NCBI RefSeq assembly: GCF_017515565.1 | Contig: NZ_JAFWFN010000022.1 | Span: forward strand, 1 to 64,000 | Reading direction: 5' to 3' | From: Halomonas sp. | GTDB taxonomy: Bacteria; Pseudomonadota; Gammaproteobacteria; Pseudomonadales; Halomonadaceae | DNA: 64,000 nt | In this document: one piece after another, positions 55,449 to 64,000 of the stretch | Layout of the letters: each line of letters starts with the position of its first letter | How positions within the stretch are numbered: position 1 is the stretch's first letter | Made by a program: the position numbers and the translations under genes | Notes under the pieces: generated by a model | Told to the model about the DNA's origin: nothing | The model's database searches: none | Seen by the model: the letters and a program-made list of their open reading frames with translations, nothing else

Positions 55449-57122
55449 ATGTCTCAACCACGCGAATTTGATTACATCATTATCGGGGCAGGCTCGGCGG
55501 GCAACGTGCTCGCTACCCGTCTGACCGAAGATAGTGACGTTAGTGTTCTGTTGCTCGAAGCCGGTGGCCCTGATTACCGTTTCGATTTTCGCACTCAAAT
55601 GCCTGCTGCCCTAGCCTATCCGCTGCAGGGCAAACGCTACAACTGGGCGTTTGAAACCGACCCCGAACCGCATATGGATGGCCGCCGTATGGAGTGCGGC
55701 CGCGGCAAGGGCCTTGGCGGCTCCTCGCTCATCAACGGCATGTGCTACATCCGCGGCAACGCACTGGACTACGATAATTGGGCCAAACAGCCCGGCCTTG
55801 AAGAGTGGGACTACCTAAACTGCCTGCCCTACTTCAAAAAGTGCGAAACCCGCGACATCGGCCCGAACGACTACCACGGTGGCGATGGCCCGGTTAGCGT
55901 CACCACGCCAAAAGCGAATAATAACCCGCTTTACCGCACCTTTATCGAAGCCTGTAAGCAGGCAGGCTACCCAGAAACTGAAGATGTTAACGGCTACCAG
56001 CAAGAGGGCTTTGGCCCTATGGACCGTTTCGTCACGCCTAAAGGCCGACGCTCCTCAACCGCCCGTGGCTACCTGGATACCGCCAAACAGCGCAGCAACT
56101 TAACCATCGAAACCCACGCGGTGACCGATGTCATTGAGTTTGAGGGAAAGCGCGCCGTGGGTGTTCGCTATGAGCAAAAAGGCCAGACACAACACGCTCG
56201 CGCCCTCCGTGAAGTACTGCTGTGTGGCGGCGCGATTGCCTCACCACAGATTCTCCAACGCTCTGGCGTGGGTAACCCAGAGTGGCTTGAAGAGTTAGGC
56301 ATTTCTGTCGTTCATGAATTGCCCGGGGTTGGCGAAAATCTCCAAGACCACCTGGAGATGTACATTCAGTATGAATGCGAAGAGCCGATTTCACTCTACC
56401 CGGCGCTGAAATGGTATAACCAGCCAAAAATCGGCGCTGAATGGCTATTTAAAGGCACCGGCGTTGGCGCCAGCAATCAGTTCGAATCCTGTGGTTTTAT
56501 CCGTAGCCGCGATGAAGAAGAGTGGCCGAATCTGCAGTACCACTTTTTGCCCATTGCGATTAGTTACAACGGTAAAAGTGCGGTGAAGGCTCACGGCTTT
56601 CAGGCCCATGTGGGTTCTATGCGCTCCGAAAGCCGCGGGCGTATTCGCCTTACCTCGAAAGATCCACATGCTGCGCCCAGCATTCTGTTTAATTACATGG
56701 CTAAAGAGAAAGATTGGCAAGAGTTCCGTGATGCCATTCGCCTTACCCGTGAAATCATAGCCCAGCCAGCCTTTGATCAGTACCGTGGCCGTGAAATCGC
56801 CCCGGGCCCTGACGTACAGTCGGATGAAGAGCTTGATGCTTTCGTGAAACAGCACGCCGAAACCGCTTATCACCCCTGCGGTAGCTGCCGAATGGGCGAG
56901 GACGCGATGGCTGTCACGGATAGCCAAGGCCGCGTGCATGGTCTTGAAGGGGTAAGAGTTGTCGATGCGTCACTGTTTCCCATTATCCCTACCGGCAACC
57001 TAAACGCGCCGACGATTATGCTGGCAGAAAAAATAGCCGACCGCATACGAGGCCGCGAACCACTGCCTCGCGCTAACGTAGATTACTATGTTGCTAACGG
57101 AGCGCCCGCAAAACAGCACTGA
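55449..57122 (+). CDS. betA: Choline dehydrogenase
   Basis: The 557-residue GMC oxidoreductase has the FAD motif [17 protein letters not shown] near the start, [14 protein letters not shown] near residue 90, and the catalytic [11 protein letters not shown] block near 465 followed by [15 protein letters not shown]. It oxidises choline to betaine aldehyde (and can continue to betaine) at the membrane. I chose ATG 55449 with AAGGAG 6 bp upstream over a GTG two codons earlier. It ends at an intrinsic terminator. Confidence 0.96.
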   Translation: MSQPREFDYIIIGAGSAGNVLATRLTEDSDVSVLLLEAGGPDYRFDFRTQMPAALAYPLQGKRYNWAFETDPEPHMDGRRMECGRGKGLGGSSLINGMCYIRGNALDYDNWAKQPGLEEWDYLNCLPYFKKCETRDIGPNDYHGGDGPVSVTTPKANNNPLYRTFIEACKQAGYPETEDVNGYQQEGFGPMDRFVTPKGRRSSTARGYLDTAKQRSNLTIETHAVTDVIEFEGKRAVGVRYEQKGQTQHARALREVLLCGGAIASPQILQRSGVGNPEWLEELGISVVHELPGVGENLQDHLEMYIQYECEEPISLYPALKWYNQPKIGAEWLFKGTGVGASNQFESCGFIRSRDEEEWPNLQYHFLPIAISYNGKSAVKAHGFQAHVGSMRSESRGRIRLTSKDPHAAPSILFNYMAKEKDWQEFRDAIRLTREIIAQPAFDQYRGREIAPGPDVQSDEELDAFVKQHAETAYHPCGSCRMGEDAMAVTDSQGRVHGLEGVRVVDASLFPIIPTGNLNAPTIMLAEKIADRIRGREPLPRANVDYYVANGAPAKQH

Positions 57123-57145
57123 ACTTCACTTTGCAGTTATGACTC

Positions 57146-57178
57146 AAACGCCGCAGCGTAACCCTGTGGCGTTTTTTT
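57146..57178 (+). terminator. Intrinsic terminator of betIBA
   Basis: AAACGCCGCAG and CTGTGGCGTTT pair with one mismatch around GCGTAACC-type loop bases and are followed by TTTT, 24 bp after the betA stop. Confidence 0.88.
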
Positions 57179-57454
57179 ATGCCTTGTACTCAGCGCAGAG
57201 AACATCCCCTTCACCAATACGCTACAGTAGTGGTTAAACGCAGGGTGACACCCAGCGGTTGAGAACAGGGGTTGAGAACAGAAATTGATAGGAGCCAAAA
57301 ACCGTCACAGAAATAGTCTGATCAACAGGCTAAAGGCAGCCTATGGCAAGCGAAAGGCTTGCACTGAATAGCGAGAGTCTGCCAAAATTCAAACATTCGT
57401 TTAAATGCACTACCCGCTAACAAAACACGAATTAACAACCCACGGAGAGGTTAT
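57179..57454. other. Intergenic region before fadE
   Basis: About 275 bp with the fadE promoter presumably inside. A 13-bp unit containing GGTTGAGAACAG is directly repeated at 57257-57269 and 57270-57282. No gene, RNA or clear FadR-type operator was recognised. Confidence 0.45.
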
Positions 57455-59941
57455 ATGCTAACCCTACTGCTTATTGTGCTGGCCATTGTTGGCTTGCTCA
57501 TTGTAATGCGTCGGGAGGCGGGCGCTACCCCTGCGCTCGCCGTCCTCGGTGTTCTCGGTCTTGTCGGGGTTTTATTCGGCGCCCCCGTTATCGGTGTGCT
57601 ACTGCTGATCGGCGCAGCCGTAGTAGCTGCTGCAGGCCTACCTGCTCTACGCAGCAAATGGCTAACGCCACGTCTTTTTGCCATGTTTAAAAAGGTAGCG
57701 CCCAAAGTGTCCGCTACCGAGCGCACCGCGCTGGAAGCAGGCAGTGTCTCCTGGGACGGTGAGCTCTTCTCGGGTAAGCCCCAGTGGAACAAGCTGCTCG
57801 ACTTTAAAGATGAGGGCCTGCGTGAAGACGAGCAAGCGTTTATCGACAATCAGTGTGCAAAAGCCGCCGGCATGTGTAACGCCTGGGATATCGCGAAAGA
57901 GCGCGCCGACCTGCCCCAAGAACTTTGGGATTTCCTGAAGAAAGAGGGCTTCTTCGGAATGATTATTCCGAAAGAGTACGGCGGTTTAGGCTTTTCTGCT
58001 AAAGCCCAGTCCACGGTGCTACAGAAACTTTCTGCCAACGAGACCCTAATGGTCACCGTTGGGGTGCCTAACTCGCTAGGCCCAGGTGAGCTACTGCTGA
58101 AATACGGCACCCAAGAGCAAAAAGACCACTACCTGCCACGCTTATCCGATGGTCGTGAAATCCCTTGCTTTGGCTTGACAGGCCCCCGTGCCGGTTCCGA
58201 TGCCACCTCCCTGCCGGATACCGGCATTGTATGCAAACAGATGGTTAACGGCGAAGAAGTACTAGGCTTGCGCCTTAACTTCGAAAAGCGCTGGATTACC
58301 CTGGCGCCTATCGCCACTGTCGTTGGGCTTGCTTTCCGCCTTTTCGACCCGGAAAAACTGCTGGGCGACGAAGAAGATCGTGGCATTACCCTAGCGCTGA
58401 TTCCCCGTGATACTGATGGCATGGACATTGGTCGTCGTCACCACCCCATCGGCAGCCCGTTTATGAACGGCCCGATTAAAGGTAACGACGTCTTTGTACC
58501 GCTGGACACTATTATCGGCGGCCCAGACATGATTGGCCAAGGCTGGCGGATGCTGGTTGAGTGCCTCTCCATTGGCCGCTGCATTACCCTGCCCTCAGGC
58601 GCTACCGGCACTGCCCGCTATGCACTTGGCTGGAGCGGTGGTTTCACTCGCGTTCGCCGTCAGTTCAACGTACCGGTGGCAGAGATGGAAGGCGTTCAGG
58701 AGCCATTAGCACGTATGGCATCCTTGGCTTATATCTCTGCGGCGACGGTTTACCAAACCGCTAACCTGATTGACCATGGCGAGAAACCCGCCGTGCCTTC
58801 AGCAATTTTGAAAAGCCAGCTGACTGAATTCCAACGCGTGCTCCTAAGCGATGCGATGGATGTTCATGGTGGTAAAGCGGTAACCCTTGGCCCGCGCAAC
58901 TACCTGGGCATTGGCTACAGCGCTAACCCGGTAGCGATTACCGTTGAAGGCGCCAACATCATGACCCGCAACCTGATGATCTTTGGTCAGGGTGCCATTC
59001 GCTGCCATCCCTACGTCCTTGACGAGCTAGCAGCGAAAGATGCCAACGATATTAAGGCGTTTGATAAAGCCTTCTTTGGCCACGCGGGTCTAATCTTTGG
59101 CAATGCGGCGCGCGCCTTTACCTTAGGGCTTGGTCTCGGTAAAGCCAGTGTGCCTTTCGATGGCCCTGCGGCTATTTATGCCCAGGATATTGCACGCCTC
59201 TCTGCTGGTTTTGGCTTATGTGCCGACGCGGCCATGGCCAGCCTTGGCTCTGAGCTTAAAAAGCGCGAAATGCTCTCTGCCCGCTTGGGTGATGTGCTCT
59301 CTAACCTTTACTTGGCATCCATGGTGCTTAAACAGTGGCAAGCAGGCGATAAAGTAGAAGGCGAAGAAGCCCTTCTACATTACAGCTGCCGCTTCTTGCT
59401 ACACCGCGCCGAGCAGGCCTTTGTTGAAATTTTTGACAACTTGCCAAATCGCGCGCTAGGTAAAGTGCTTAACGCTGTCACAATGCCCACTGGCCGTCGT
59501 TGGGATAAACCCAGTGACGACCTAGCACGGGACATTGCCCAGCGCGTCTCTAGCCATAGCGCCCTGCGCACCAAGCTGCTTGCCAACACATGGGATCAGG
59601 ATGACGGTAAAGAGCGCAATCCGCTTGCCCGTTACAATGCCCTACTGGCTGAGTACGAGCGCGCAGAGAAAATCTACCGCACTGTTAACAAGGCTTACGC
59701 TAAAGGCGAGCTGCCGCAGACGGCACTTCACCCAGAAGCGCGGGTGGAAGCTGGCCTAGAGAAAGGGCTAATCAGCGAAGAAGATGCCCAGTTCATGCGC
59801 ACCTTTGAAGCAGAAGTGCTTGAAATGTTAACGGTAGACGACTTCGCCTACGATGCGTTTGCTACGGATAAATCAACCTTGATTGACCACAACGCAACGC
59901 CGGTAGCCAAGCCGACAAGCGAAGAAGCTAGCATTAAGTAA
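57455..59941 (+). CDS. fadE: Acyl-CoA dehydrogenase FadE
   Basis: The 828-residue protein has the long FadE architecture: two hydrophobic segments at residues 1-25 and 28-65, the acyl-CoA dehydrogenase core (FFGMIIPKEYGGLGFSAK near 165, CFGLTGPRAGSDATS near 240, the FAD/substrate blocks to about 590), and the DUF1974-type C-terminal extension. It carries out the first oxidation of fatty-acid beta-oxidation at the inner membrane. ATG 57455 follows GGAGAGG. E. coli FadE is of similar size (about 814 residues). Confidence 0.95.
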   Translation: MLTLLLIVLAIVGLLIVMRREAGATPALAVLGVLGLVGVLFGAPVIGVLLLIGAAVVAAAGLPALRSKWLTPRLFAMFKKVAPKVSATERTALEAGSVSWDGELFSGKPQWNKLLDFKDEGLREDEQAFIDNQCAKAAGMCNAWDIAKERADLPQELWDFLKKEGFFGMIIPKEYGGLGFSAKAQSTVLQKLSANETLMVTVGVPNSLGPGELLLKYGTQEQKDHYLPRLSDGREIPCFGLTGPRAGSDATSLPDTGIVCKQMVNGEEVLGLRLNFEKRWITLAPIATVVGLAFRLFDPEKLLGDEEDRGITLALIPRDTDGMDIGRRHHPIGSPFMNGPIKGNDVFVPLDTIIGGPDMIGQGWRMLVECLSIGRCITLPSGATGTARYALGWSGGFTRVRRQFNVPVAEMEGVQEPLARMASLAYISAATVYQTANLIDHGEKPAVPSAILKSQLTEFQRVLLSDAMDVHGGKAVTLGPRNYLGIGYSANPVAITVEGANIMTRNLMIFGQGAIRCHPYVLDELAAKDANDIKAFDKAFFGHAGLIFGNAARAFTLGLGLGKASVPFDGPAAIYAQDIARLSAGFGLCADAAMASLGSELKKREMLSARLGDVLSNLYLASMVLKQWQAGDKVEGEEALLHYSCRFLLHRAEQAFVEIFDNLPNRALGKVLNAVTMPTGRRWDKPSDDLARDIAQRVSSHSALRTKLLANTWDQDDGKERNPLARYNALLAEYERAEKIYRTVNKAYAKGELPQTALHPEARVEAGLEKGLISEEDAQFMRTFEAEVLEMLTVDDFAYDAFATDKSTLIDHNATPVAKPTSEEASIK

Positions 59942-59986
59942 TCCGCTAGCACGGGTTACAACCTCACTGTTTGAGCTGTATGTCGT

Positions 59987-60040
59987 CGGTCAGATAAGTG
60001 TCCTCGGATTTATAAGAGGACACTTTGAAGCATCTGACCG
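59987..60040. repeat. Long interrupted inverted repeat after fadE
   Basis: CGGTCAGAT-AAGTGTCCTC (59987-60005) is matched by GAGGACACTT (60016-60025), then a 6-nt bulge TGAAGC, then ATCTGACCG (60032-60040). The total stem is 19 bp with a 10-nt loop. It has no T tract. It could be a processed 3' structure of fadE mRNA, or abutting ends of a decayed insertion element. Confidence 0.6.
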
Positions 60041-60632
60041 CGACTCACTACTTGCGCCTAGGCTACTTGCATCACTCCCCAGCCCGGCCAAATACGCCAT
60101 CCCCACCTATTCCTAAAATCCCGACACTGGCCGTTCAGCCAGACGTCGCGCAGTGCCCACGCCTGCGCACGCTATGTTCGCGCTTACCCCCTCTAACGGC
60201 TTCTTATCATAAGAGCACTTCCCATGCGCTTTCGAGACATTGCCGTCTTCTTGTGAGGATAGTGGTCTCGAAAACGGGGCAACGACCGATAGCCCTACCT
60301 AATACGTCAAAGCGCTGACATTGAAACAGAATGTGACGCTAGCCTGCGCGTGCCTAGGTGAACGATATTTAATTTTTATTACTCTTAAATTTCAATGAAC
60401 TAGAAATACTAAAGGGCTTCTAAACCAACTAAAGCTAATAATAATTAACACCCAAAGTATGACATTTCTCACTTTACTAAGACCAATAAATACAGGTGGT
60501 AAAAGTCTTCTATATCTATGAATATGCCCAATAAGATGTAACCAAACGTTACGAACTGAAACTTACGTGATGCTCAACAATTATCTTAGAGCCTTTTCAT
60601 GTGAGCACCGCTAAAAGTTAAGGGGATAAAGG
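60041..60632. other. Non-coding region between fadE and the acetyltransferase operon
   Basis: About 590 bp. The first 280 bp are GC-rich with a low-quality open frame (60025-60318) that matches nothing I know. From 60360 to 60600 the sequence is AT-rich, as expected for the promoter of the gene at 60633. No tRNA, riboswitch or operator was recognised. Confidence 0.5.
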
Positions 60633-61109
60633 ATGTGCAGCCTACCAAGTTGGCAAGATGGCGTTCGTTCGCTTATTTGGGAGGAACAACACCGCCAGGC
60701 TGGCAGTTTGCTGTCCGTTGTTAGTGTCGAGGAGTATATCGACAAGATTTTGCTACATGCCGATTTTTTATGCCTTCACACCTCAGGTAAATGTCTTGGG
60801 TTCGTGGCTTATTACTGTAAAGACGCTACAACCCCAGATGCCTTTATTACCTTATTTGTCATAGCGCCTGAAGTTCGTGGCAGCGGCTTGGCTGCTTCTC
60901 TACTTAATGGTGTCACCGTGCAGTCACGCCAACATAACTGTTCGCGCTTGAAGCTATGGGTACACAAAGAAAACGCAAGTGCCCTTCGTTTTTACCAACG
61001 CCAAGGCTTCCGCTCCTGCGAGAGCAAAGAACATATGTTGTTAATGGAACTGCCGATTCGCTTTGAACAAGGCCCGGCATTACCACTTTCTAATTTAATG
61101 GAGTCATAA
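60633..61109 (+). CDS. GNAT family N-acetyltransferase
   Basis: The 158-residue protein has the GNAT fold: ITLFVIAPEVRGSGLAASLL near residues 77-96 supplies the acetyl-CoA pyrophosphate loop (V-x-P-x-x-R/G-x-G-x-G/A), then LKLWVHKENASALRFYQRQGF is the motif B helix. It transfers an acetyl group to an amine in the cytoplasm. It is not the ectoine enzyme EctA, which has a different sequence. It starts the operon; AAGGGG precedes the ATG, and the dioxygenase gene follows after 3 bp. Confidence 0.85.
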   Translation: MCSLPSWQDGVRSLIWEEQHRQAGSLLSVVSVEEYIDKILLHADFLCLHTSGKCLGFVAYYCKDATTPDAFITLFVIAPEVRGSGLAASLLNGVTVQSRQHNCSRLKLWVHKENASALRFYQRQGFRSCESKEHMLLMELPIRFEQGPALPLSNLMES

Positions 61110-61112
61110 GCC

Positions 61113-61901
61113 ATGCAAGAAAGAATCAGCGTTGACGAGTTCGGTCATATCATGGAGACCAAGGGCTGGGTTGTCTTCCCTTCGGCATTAGACGAGCACT
61201 TCGTCAACGAGTTACGCAGTGACTGTCTGGAGTGGATAGATATCTGCCAAAACATGCAGATTAAGAACGGTGTTAATACCCAGGGTGATGGCACCGCCCA
61301 CCACTGCCTGGGAGCGAATGACAGTATTGACCGTTACATCGACATGCATCTTTTTCATCCTTACATCTCACACTATTTCGGTGAACAGCCCTATATCTGC
61401 CACTCCTTGACGCCGATAGGGGGTTTTCCGGATATGAAAACCTACGTGCACAAGCTCCACCGAGACGTGAGAACTTTCATTCCGGGTTATCCGCTCAAGC
61501 TAAACATGCTGGTGATGTGTGACGATTTTACAAAAGATAATGGCACCCTAGTACTTTCGGGTTCTCATACGAGTGATCAGCCACCCGACGAAAAAGAGTT
61601 CGAAAAGCACCACGAAAGAATTGTGGCTCCTGCTGGCTCGGTTCTGCTCTTCAATTCGCTGCTTTGGCATCAAGGTGCGTTAATTTCCGGAGACAAAGCG
61701 CGTGTCGCCTTGACGGTGGGTTACAGCCGAGCATGGGTCAAACCGCACATGGACTACGCTCGCATGCTAGGTGACGAATACGGCAAGACACTTTCGCCCT
61801 TAACGCGACAAGTGCTCGGTTATAACGCCCGGGTGCCCGTCAGTCTTGATGAATGGTACAGGCCAACGGAACAACGGCTGTATAACGCCAACCAGGGGTA
61901 G
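61113..61901 (+). CDS. Phytanoyl-CoA dioxygenase (PhyH) family oxygenase
   Basis: The 262-residue protein is a Fe(II)/2-oxoglutarate-dependent oxygenase. VHKLHRDVRTF near residue 112 gives the HxD iron ligands, LLWHQGALIS near 190 the distal His, and KARVALTVG the Arg for 2-oxoglutarate. It most likely hydroxylates a small molecule made or modified by its operon neighbours. Distinct from EctD in motif context. The decarboxylase gene follows after 5 bp. Confidence 0.83.
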   Translation: MQERISVDEFGHIMETKGWVVFPSALDEHFVNELRSDCLEWIDICQNMQIKNGVNTQGDGTAHHCLGANDSIDRYIDMHLFHPYISHYFGEQPYICHSLTPIGGFPDMKTYVHKLHRDVRTFIPGYPLKLNMLVMCDDFTKDNGTLVLSGSHTSDQPPDEKEFEKHHERIVAPAGSVLLFNSLLWHQGALISGDKARVALTVGYSRAWVKPHMDYARMLGDEYGKTLSPLTRQVLGYNARVPVSLDEWYRPTEQRLYNANQG

Positions 61902-61906
61902 CCATC

Positions 61907-63190
61907 ATGCGCATGACTCTCGATCATAGGGCGTTACATAAACTCTCACACCAGGCGGGGGGAACCTTTTATTTATTTGATGAGAACCGCTTCGTTGAGA
62001 ACTATTCACGGCTTCGTGAGCAGTTGCGGCAGCATCATGCCAATACCCAAGTGGCCTACGCGCTCAAGGCCAATTATATGCCGCGTATCTGTGAGCTTAT
62101 CAATGAACTGAGCGGTATGGCAGAAGTCGTATCCCGCTTCGAGTTCGACGTCGCCCGCCGTCATTTGCCCACAGCCCAACTCATATTCAACGGCCCTATC
62201 AAGCGTGAAGATGACCTTCGCACGGCCCTGCGAGGTGGCTCAGCGGTCAATATCGACTCCTTTAGAGAAATTGCGTTATTAGAGCAGTTGGCCGGTGAAT
62301 TTGATGAAATAGTGATTGGACTCAGGGTCAACTTTGCTTCGCTCCCCGCTAGCCGTTTCGGCTTTCAGGTCGAGTCGGGGGAGCTTGAGAGTGCTCTAAA
62401 CAGGTTGAAACGCACTCCAAACCTAAAGGTGACGGGGCTGCACTGCCATGTCAGTGATCGGGCGCGCGGGGTAACGGCGCATACGGAGCGCATTCGCTTA
62501 CTTAGTGAACTGGCCTTACAGTTAGCACCTCAATATACCATCGAAACACTGAACGTCGGCGGCGGCCTGCTGGGCGCCATGCCAGCACAATTGAAATCGC
62601 AGTTCCCATTTGAAGTACCAAGCATCGATGAGTACGCCGATGCCATCGGGTCAGCTTTCAAGCGCTATGCCCCATGCTCCACCATGCAGCTCATTGTCGA
62701 ACCTGGTATTTCCATGGTCGCCGACACCCAATGCCTCGTGGCCGAGGTAATAGAAATAAGAGAAAGGAACGGCATCTATCAAGCATTAATCGATACCAGC
62801 ATAAACAGCACTAACCCGACCCACTCAAACAGCCAACCGATGCTGTATGCGGTAACCGCGAATACCCAAGATGCCAGCTCACCGCACACTTACCGCCTTG
62901 TAGGTCATACCTGCATGGAACACGACGTCATATGTGAGGCTTTTACAGGTCGTTTGGATATAGGCGATTATATCGTGTTCGAAAATCGCGGTGCCTATTC
63001 ACTCAACTACACCCCGCCCTTTATTACGCCCGCTCCGGCCGTGCTCAACCGCCAGGGATATATGCTCAAACGCGCCGACGACTGCGCCAGCGTGCTTGTC
63101 AGCTACTGTTCACGCCACGTTGAATCGCCTTCTGTCGATATTAGTTACCCAGCAGATTCCCTCGCCCCTGAACCCTCCATCCATGTATGA
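61907..63190 (+). CDS. PLP-dependent decarboxylase, type III fold (LysA/ODC-like)
   Basis: The 427-residue protein has the alanine-racemase-like barrel: VAYALKANYMP near residue 45 contains the PLP Lys, GLHCHVSD near 182 the stacking His, LNVGGGLLG near 223 the phosphate site, VEPGISMVAD near 265, and the C-terminal GHTCMEHDVI near 345 the active-site Cys-x-x-x-Asp of the partner subunit. It should decarboxylate diaminopimelate-, lysine- or ornithine-type amino acids or a peptide-like intermediate. Not the housekeeping lysA by context. An ATP-grasp gene follows after 84 bp. Confidence 0.85.
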   Translation: MRMTLDHRALHKLSHQAGGTFYLFDENRFVENYSRLREQLRQHHANTQVAYALKANYMPRICELINELSGMAEVVSRFEFDVARRHLPTAQLIFNGPIKREDDLRTALRGGSAVNIDSFREIALLEQLAGEFDEIVIGLRVNFASLPASRFGFQVESGELESALNRLKRTPNLKVTGLHCHVSDRARGVTAHTERIRLLSELALQLAPQYTIETLNVGGGLLGAMPAQLKSQFPFEVPSIDEYADAIGSAFKRYAPCSTMQLIVEPGISMVADTQCLVAEVIEIRERNGIYQALIDTSINSTNPTHSNSQPMLYAVTANTQDASSPHTYRLVGHTCMEHDVICEAFTGRLDIGDYIVFENRGAYSLNYTPPFITPAPAVLNRQGYMLKRADDCASVLVSYCSRHVESPSVDISYPADSLAPEPSIHV

Positions 63191-63274
63191 AAATAGCGAA
63201 TTGAGTCTACGAACGAGTCAGCCAGCTCGAAGCCGCATCACTCGCAACACTTTTACTGCAGAAGGAATAAAACA

Positions 63275-64000
63275 ATGAATATTCTTTTCACCTGTGCTGG
63301 TCGTCGTAACTACCTGCTTCACTATTTCCGAGATGTGCTGTCTGGCAATGGCCGCATATTGGCAGCCGATAGCAACGAGAGTGCTGCTGCCATGGTGGAA
63401 GCGGATGCAGCGTTTCTTGTTCCGCGTGTTGAGTCACCGGACTATATCCCTACGCTACTGACACTCTGTGAACAGCAGAAAGTGGGGATGCTTATTGCTC
63501 TCAATGACAATGAGCTTTCAATACTTGCTGAAGCAAAACATAGCTTTATGCGCATAGGCACTCAAGTGGTCGTGTCTTCGCCTGGGGTTATCGCCCTGAC
63601 TGCCGATAAACTGGCCACTGCCGAACTCGCCAAAGAACTTGGCATTGCTACCCCAACCAGCTACCTACATGTTGACACCGCCTTAAAGGCGATTGAGCGA
63701 GGCGAGCTATGCTTCCCACTGTTCGTAAAGCCACGTTGGGGGTCGGCATCGCTAGGGGTCGAATGCGTCTATGACATAGACGAGCTGAACTGGGCTTGGC
63801 AACGGGGTCTGCGCCGCCTTCCCCGCAACTCACTACAGCAGTACGCCGACAGAAAAGATGGTTTACTCATCCAAAGCGCCCTGAGCGGCCAGGAATATGG
63901 CCTTGATGTGGTCAACGATTTGCAGGGCCGATATCAGACGACGTTCGTCAAGCGCAAACTAGGCATGCGCTCCGGTGAGACGGATCAAGCGGTAACGGAG
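63275..64000 (+). CDS. ATP-grasp ligase, carbamoyl-phosphate-synthase-like, cut by the window end
   Basis: The frame starts at ATG 63275 behind GAAGGA and remains open to the last base, giving 242 residues so far. The pre-ATP-grasp domain begins MNILFTCAGRRNYLLHYF, with ALNDNELSIL near residue 75, and the ATP-grasp core has PLFVKPRWGSASLGVECV near 150. It should ligate a carboxylate to an amine through an acyl phosphate. It is the fourth gene of the operon and probably not the last. Confidence 0.85.
   Translation, partial: MNILFTCAGRRNYLLHYFRDVLSGNGRILAADSNESAAAMVEADAAFLVPRVESPDYIPTLLTLCEQQKVGMLIALNDNELSILAEAKHSFMRIGTQVVVSSPGVIALTADKLATAELAKELGIATPTSYLHVDTALKAIERGELCFPLFVKPRWGSASLGVECVYDIDELNWAWQRGLRRLPRNSLQQYADRKDGLLIQSALSGQEYGLDVVNDLQGRYQTTFVKRKLGMRSGETDQAVTE

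Noticed and set aside
60025..60318. Open frame of 97 codons after fadE
   Set aside because: Composition is unlike a protein, it has no ribosome site and it begins inside the inverted repeat; treated as non-coding.
60633..61901. Acetyltransferase plus dioxygenase considered as ectoine genes ectA/ectD
   Set aside because: There is no ectB or ectC, the GNAT protein lacks EctA features and the PhyH context is with a decarboxylase and ATP-grasp gene.

Overview
The window looks like a chromosomal segment of a halophilic gammaproteobacterium of the Halomonas (Halomonadaceae) type. This is inferred from gene content: a betIBA choline-to-glycine-betaine operon with a choline-binding protein, a MaoC-phosphotransacetylase fusion beside acetate kinase, a long FadE acyl-CoA dehydrogenase, groESL and MntR-controlled metal uptake. 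No 16S rRNA gene is present, so the genus is an inference.

Layout. Positions 1-20 kb are mostly core genome: tRNA-Leu, two unknown envelope proteins, an SDR oxidoreductase, fxsA, groES-groEL behind a sigma32-type promoter, trmJ, three transporters, ackA and the MaoC-Pta fusion, an operon of two DUF1538 membrane proteins with a PII-like and a CBS protein, and a divergent Mn-type ABC transporter/mntR pair with a clear MntR box.

Positions 20-51.3 kb form one long minus-strand exopolysaccharide/capsule locus. Its upstream (right) part has a phosphoglycosyl transferase, an O-antigen-ligase-like protein, a DUF218 protein and the phosphatase Wzb. A JUMPstart/ops element in the wza leader follows, then wza, wzc, an ABC-type flippase candidate, a polymerase/ligase-like protein, a WbpM/PglF-type dehydratase, an NDK-like/kinase-like fusion, a frameshifted UDP-sugar epimerase, ugd, a second phosphoglycosyl transferase, an ATP-grasp enzyme, a DegT aminotransferase and glycosyltransferases. 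The distal, AT-richer end (20-29 kb) holds GT2 enzymes alternating with two paralogous phosphoribosyltransferase-HAD fusions, each carrying a 1-nt frameshift, and an acyltransferase. The PRTase-HAD genes suggest PRPP-derived ribofuranose in the glycan.

Positions 51.4-52.1 kb hold a truncated tnsA-like gene lying just downstream of the 4.5S SRP RNA gene, a known attachment site class of Tn7-like transposons, followed by tRNA-Met. This may mark an old Tn7-like insertion at the edge of the polysaccharide island.

Positions 52.2-60 kb return to core metabolism: choX, betI, betB, betA and fadE. From 60.6 kb to the window end a compact operon (GNAT acetyltransferase, PhyH-type dioxygenase, LysA-like PLP decarboxylase, ATP-grasp ligase cut by the window edge) looks like a small-molecule biosynthetic cluster whose product I cannot name.

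The main candidates for undescribed biology are the paired PRTase-HAD/GT2 modules, the 60.6-64 kb cluster, the tnsA remnant at ffs, the NDK-kinase fusion and the DUF1538-PII-CBS operon.
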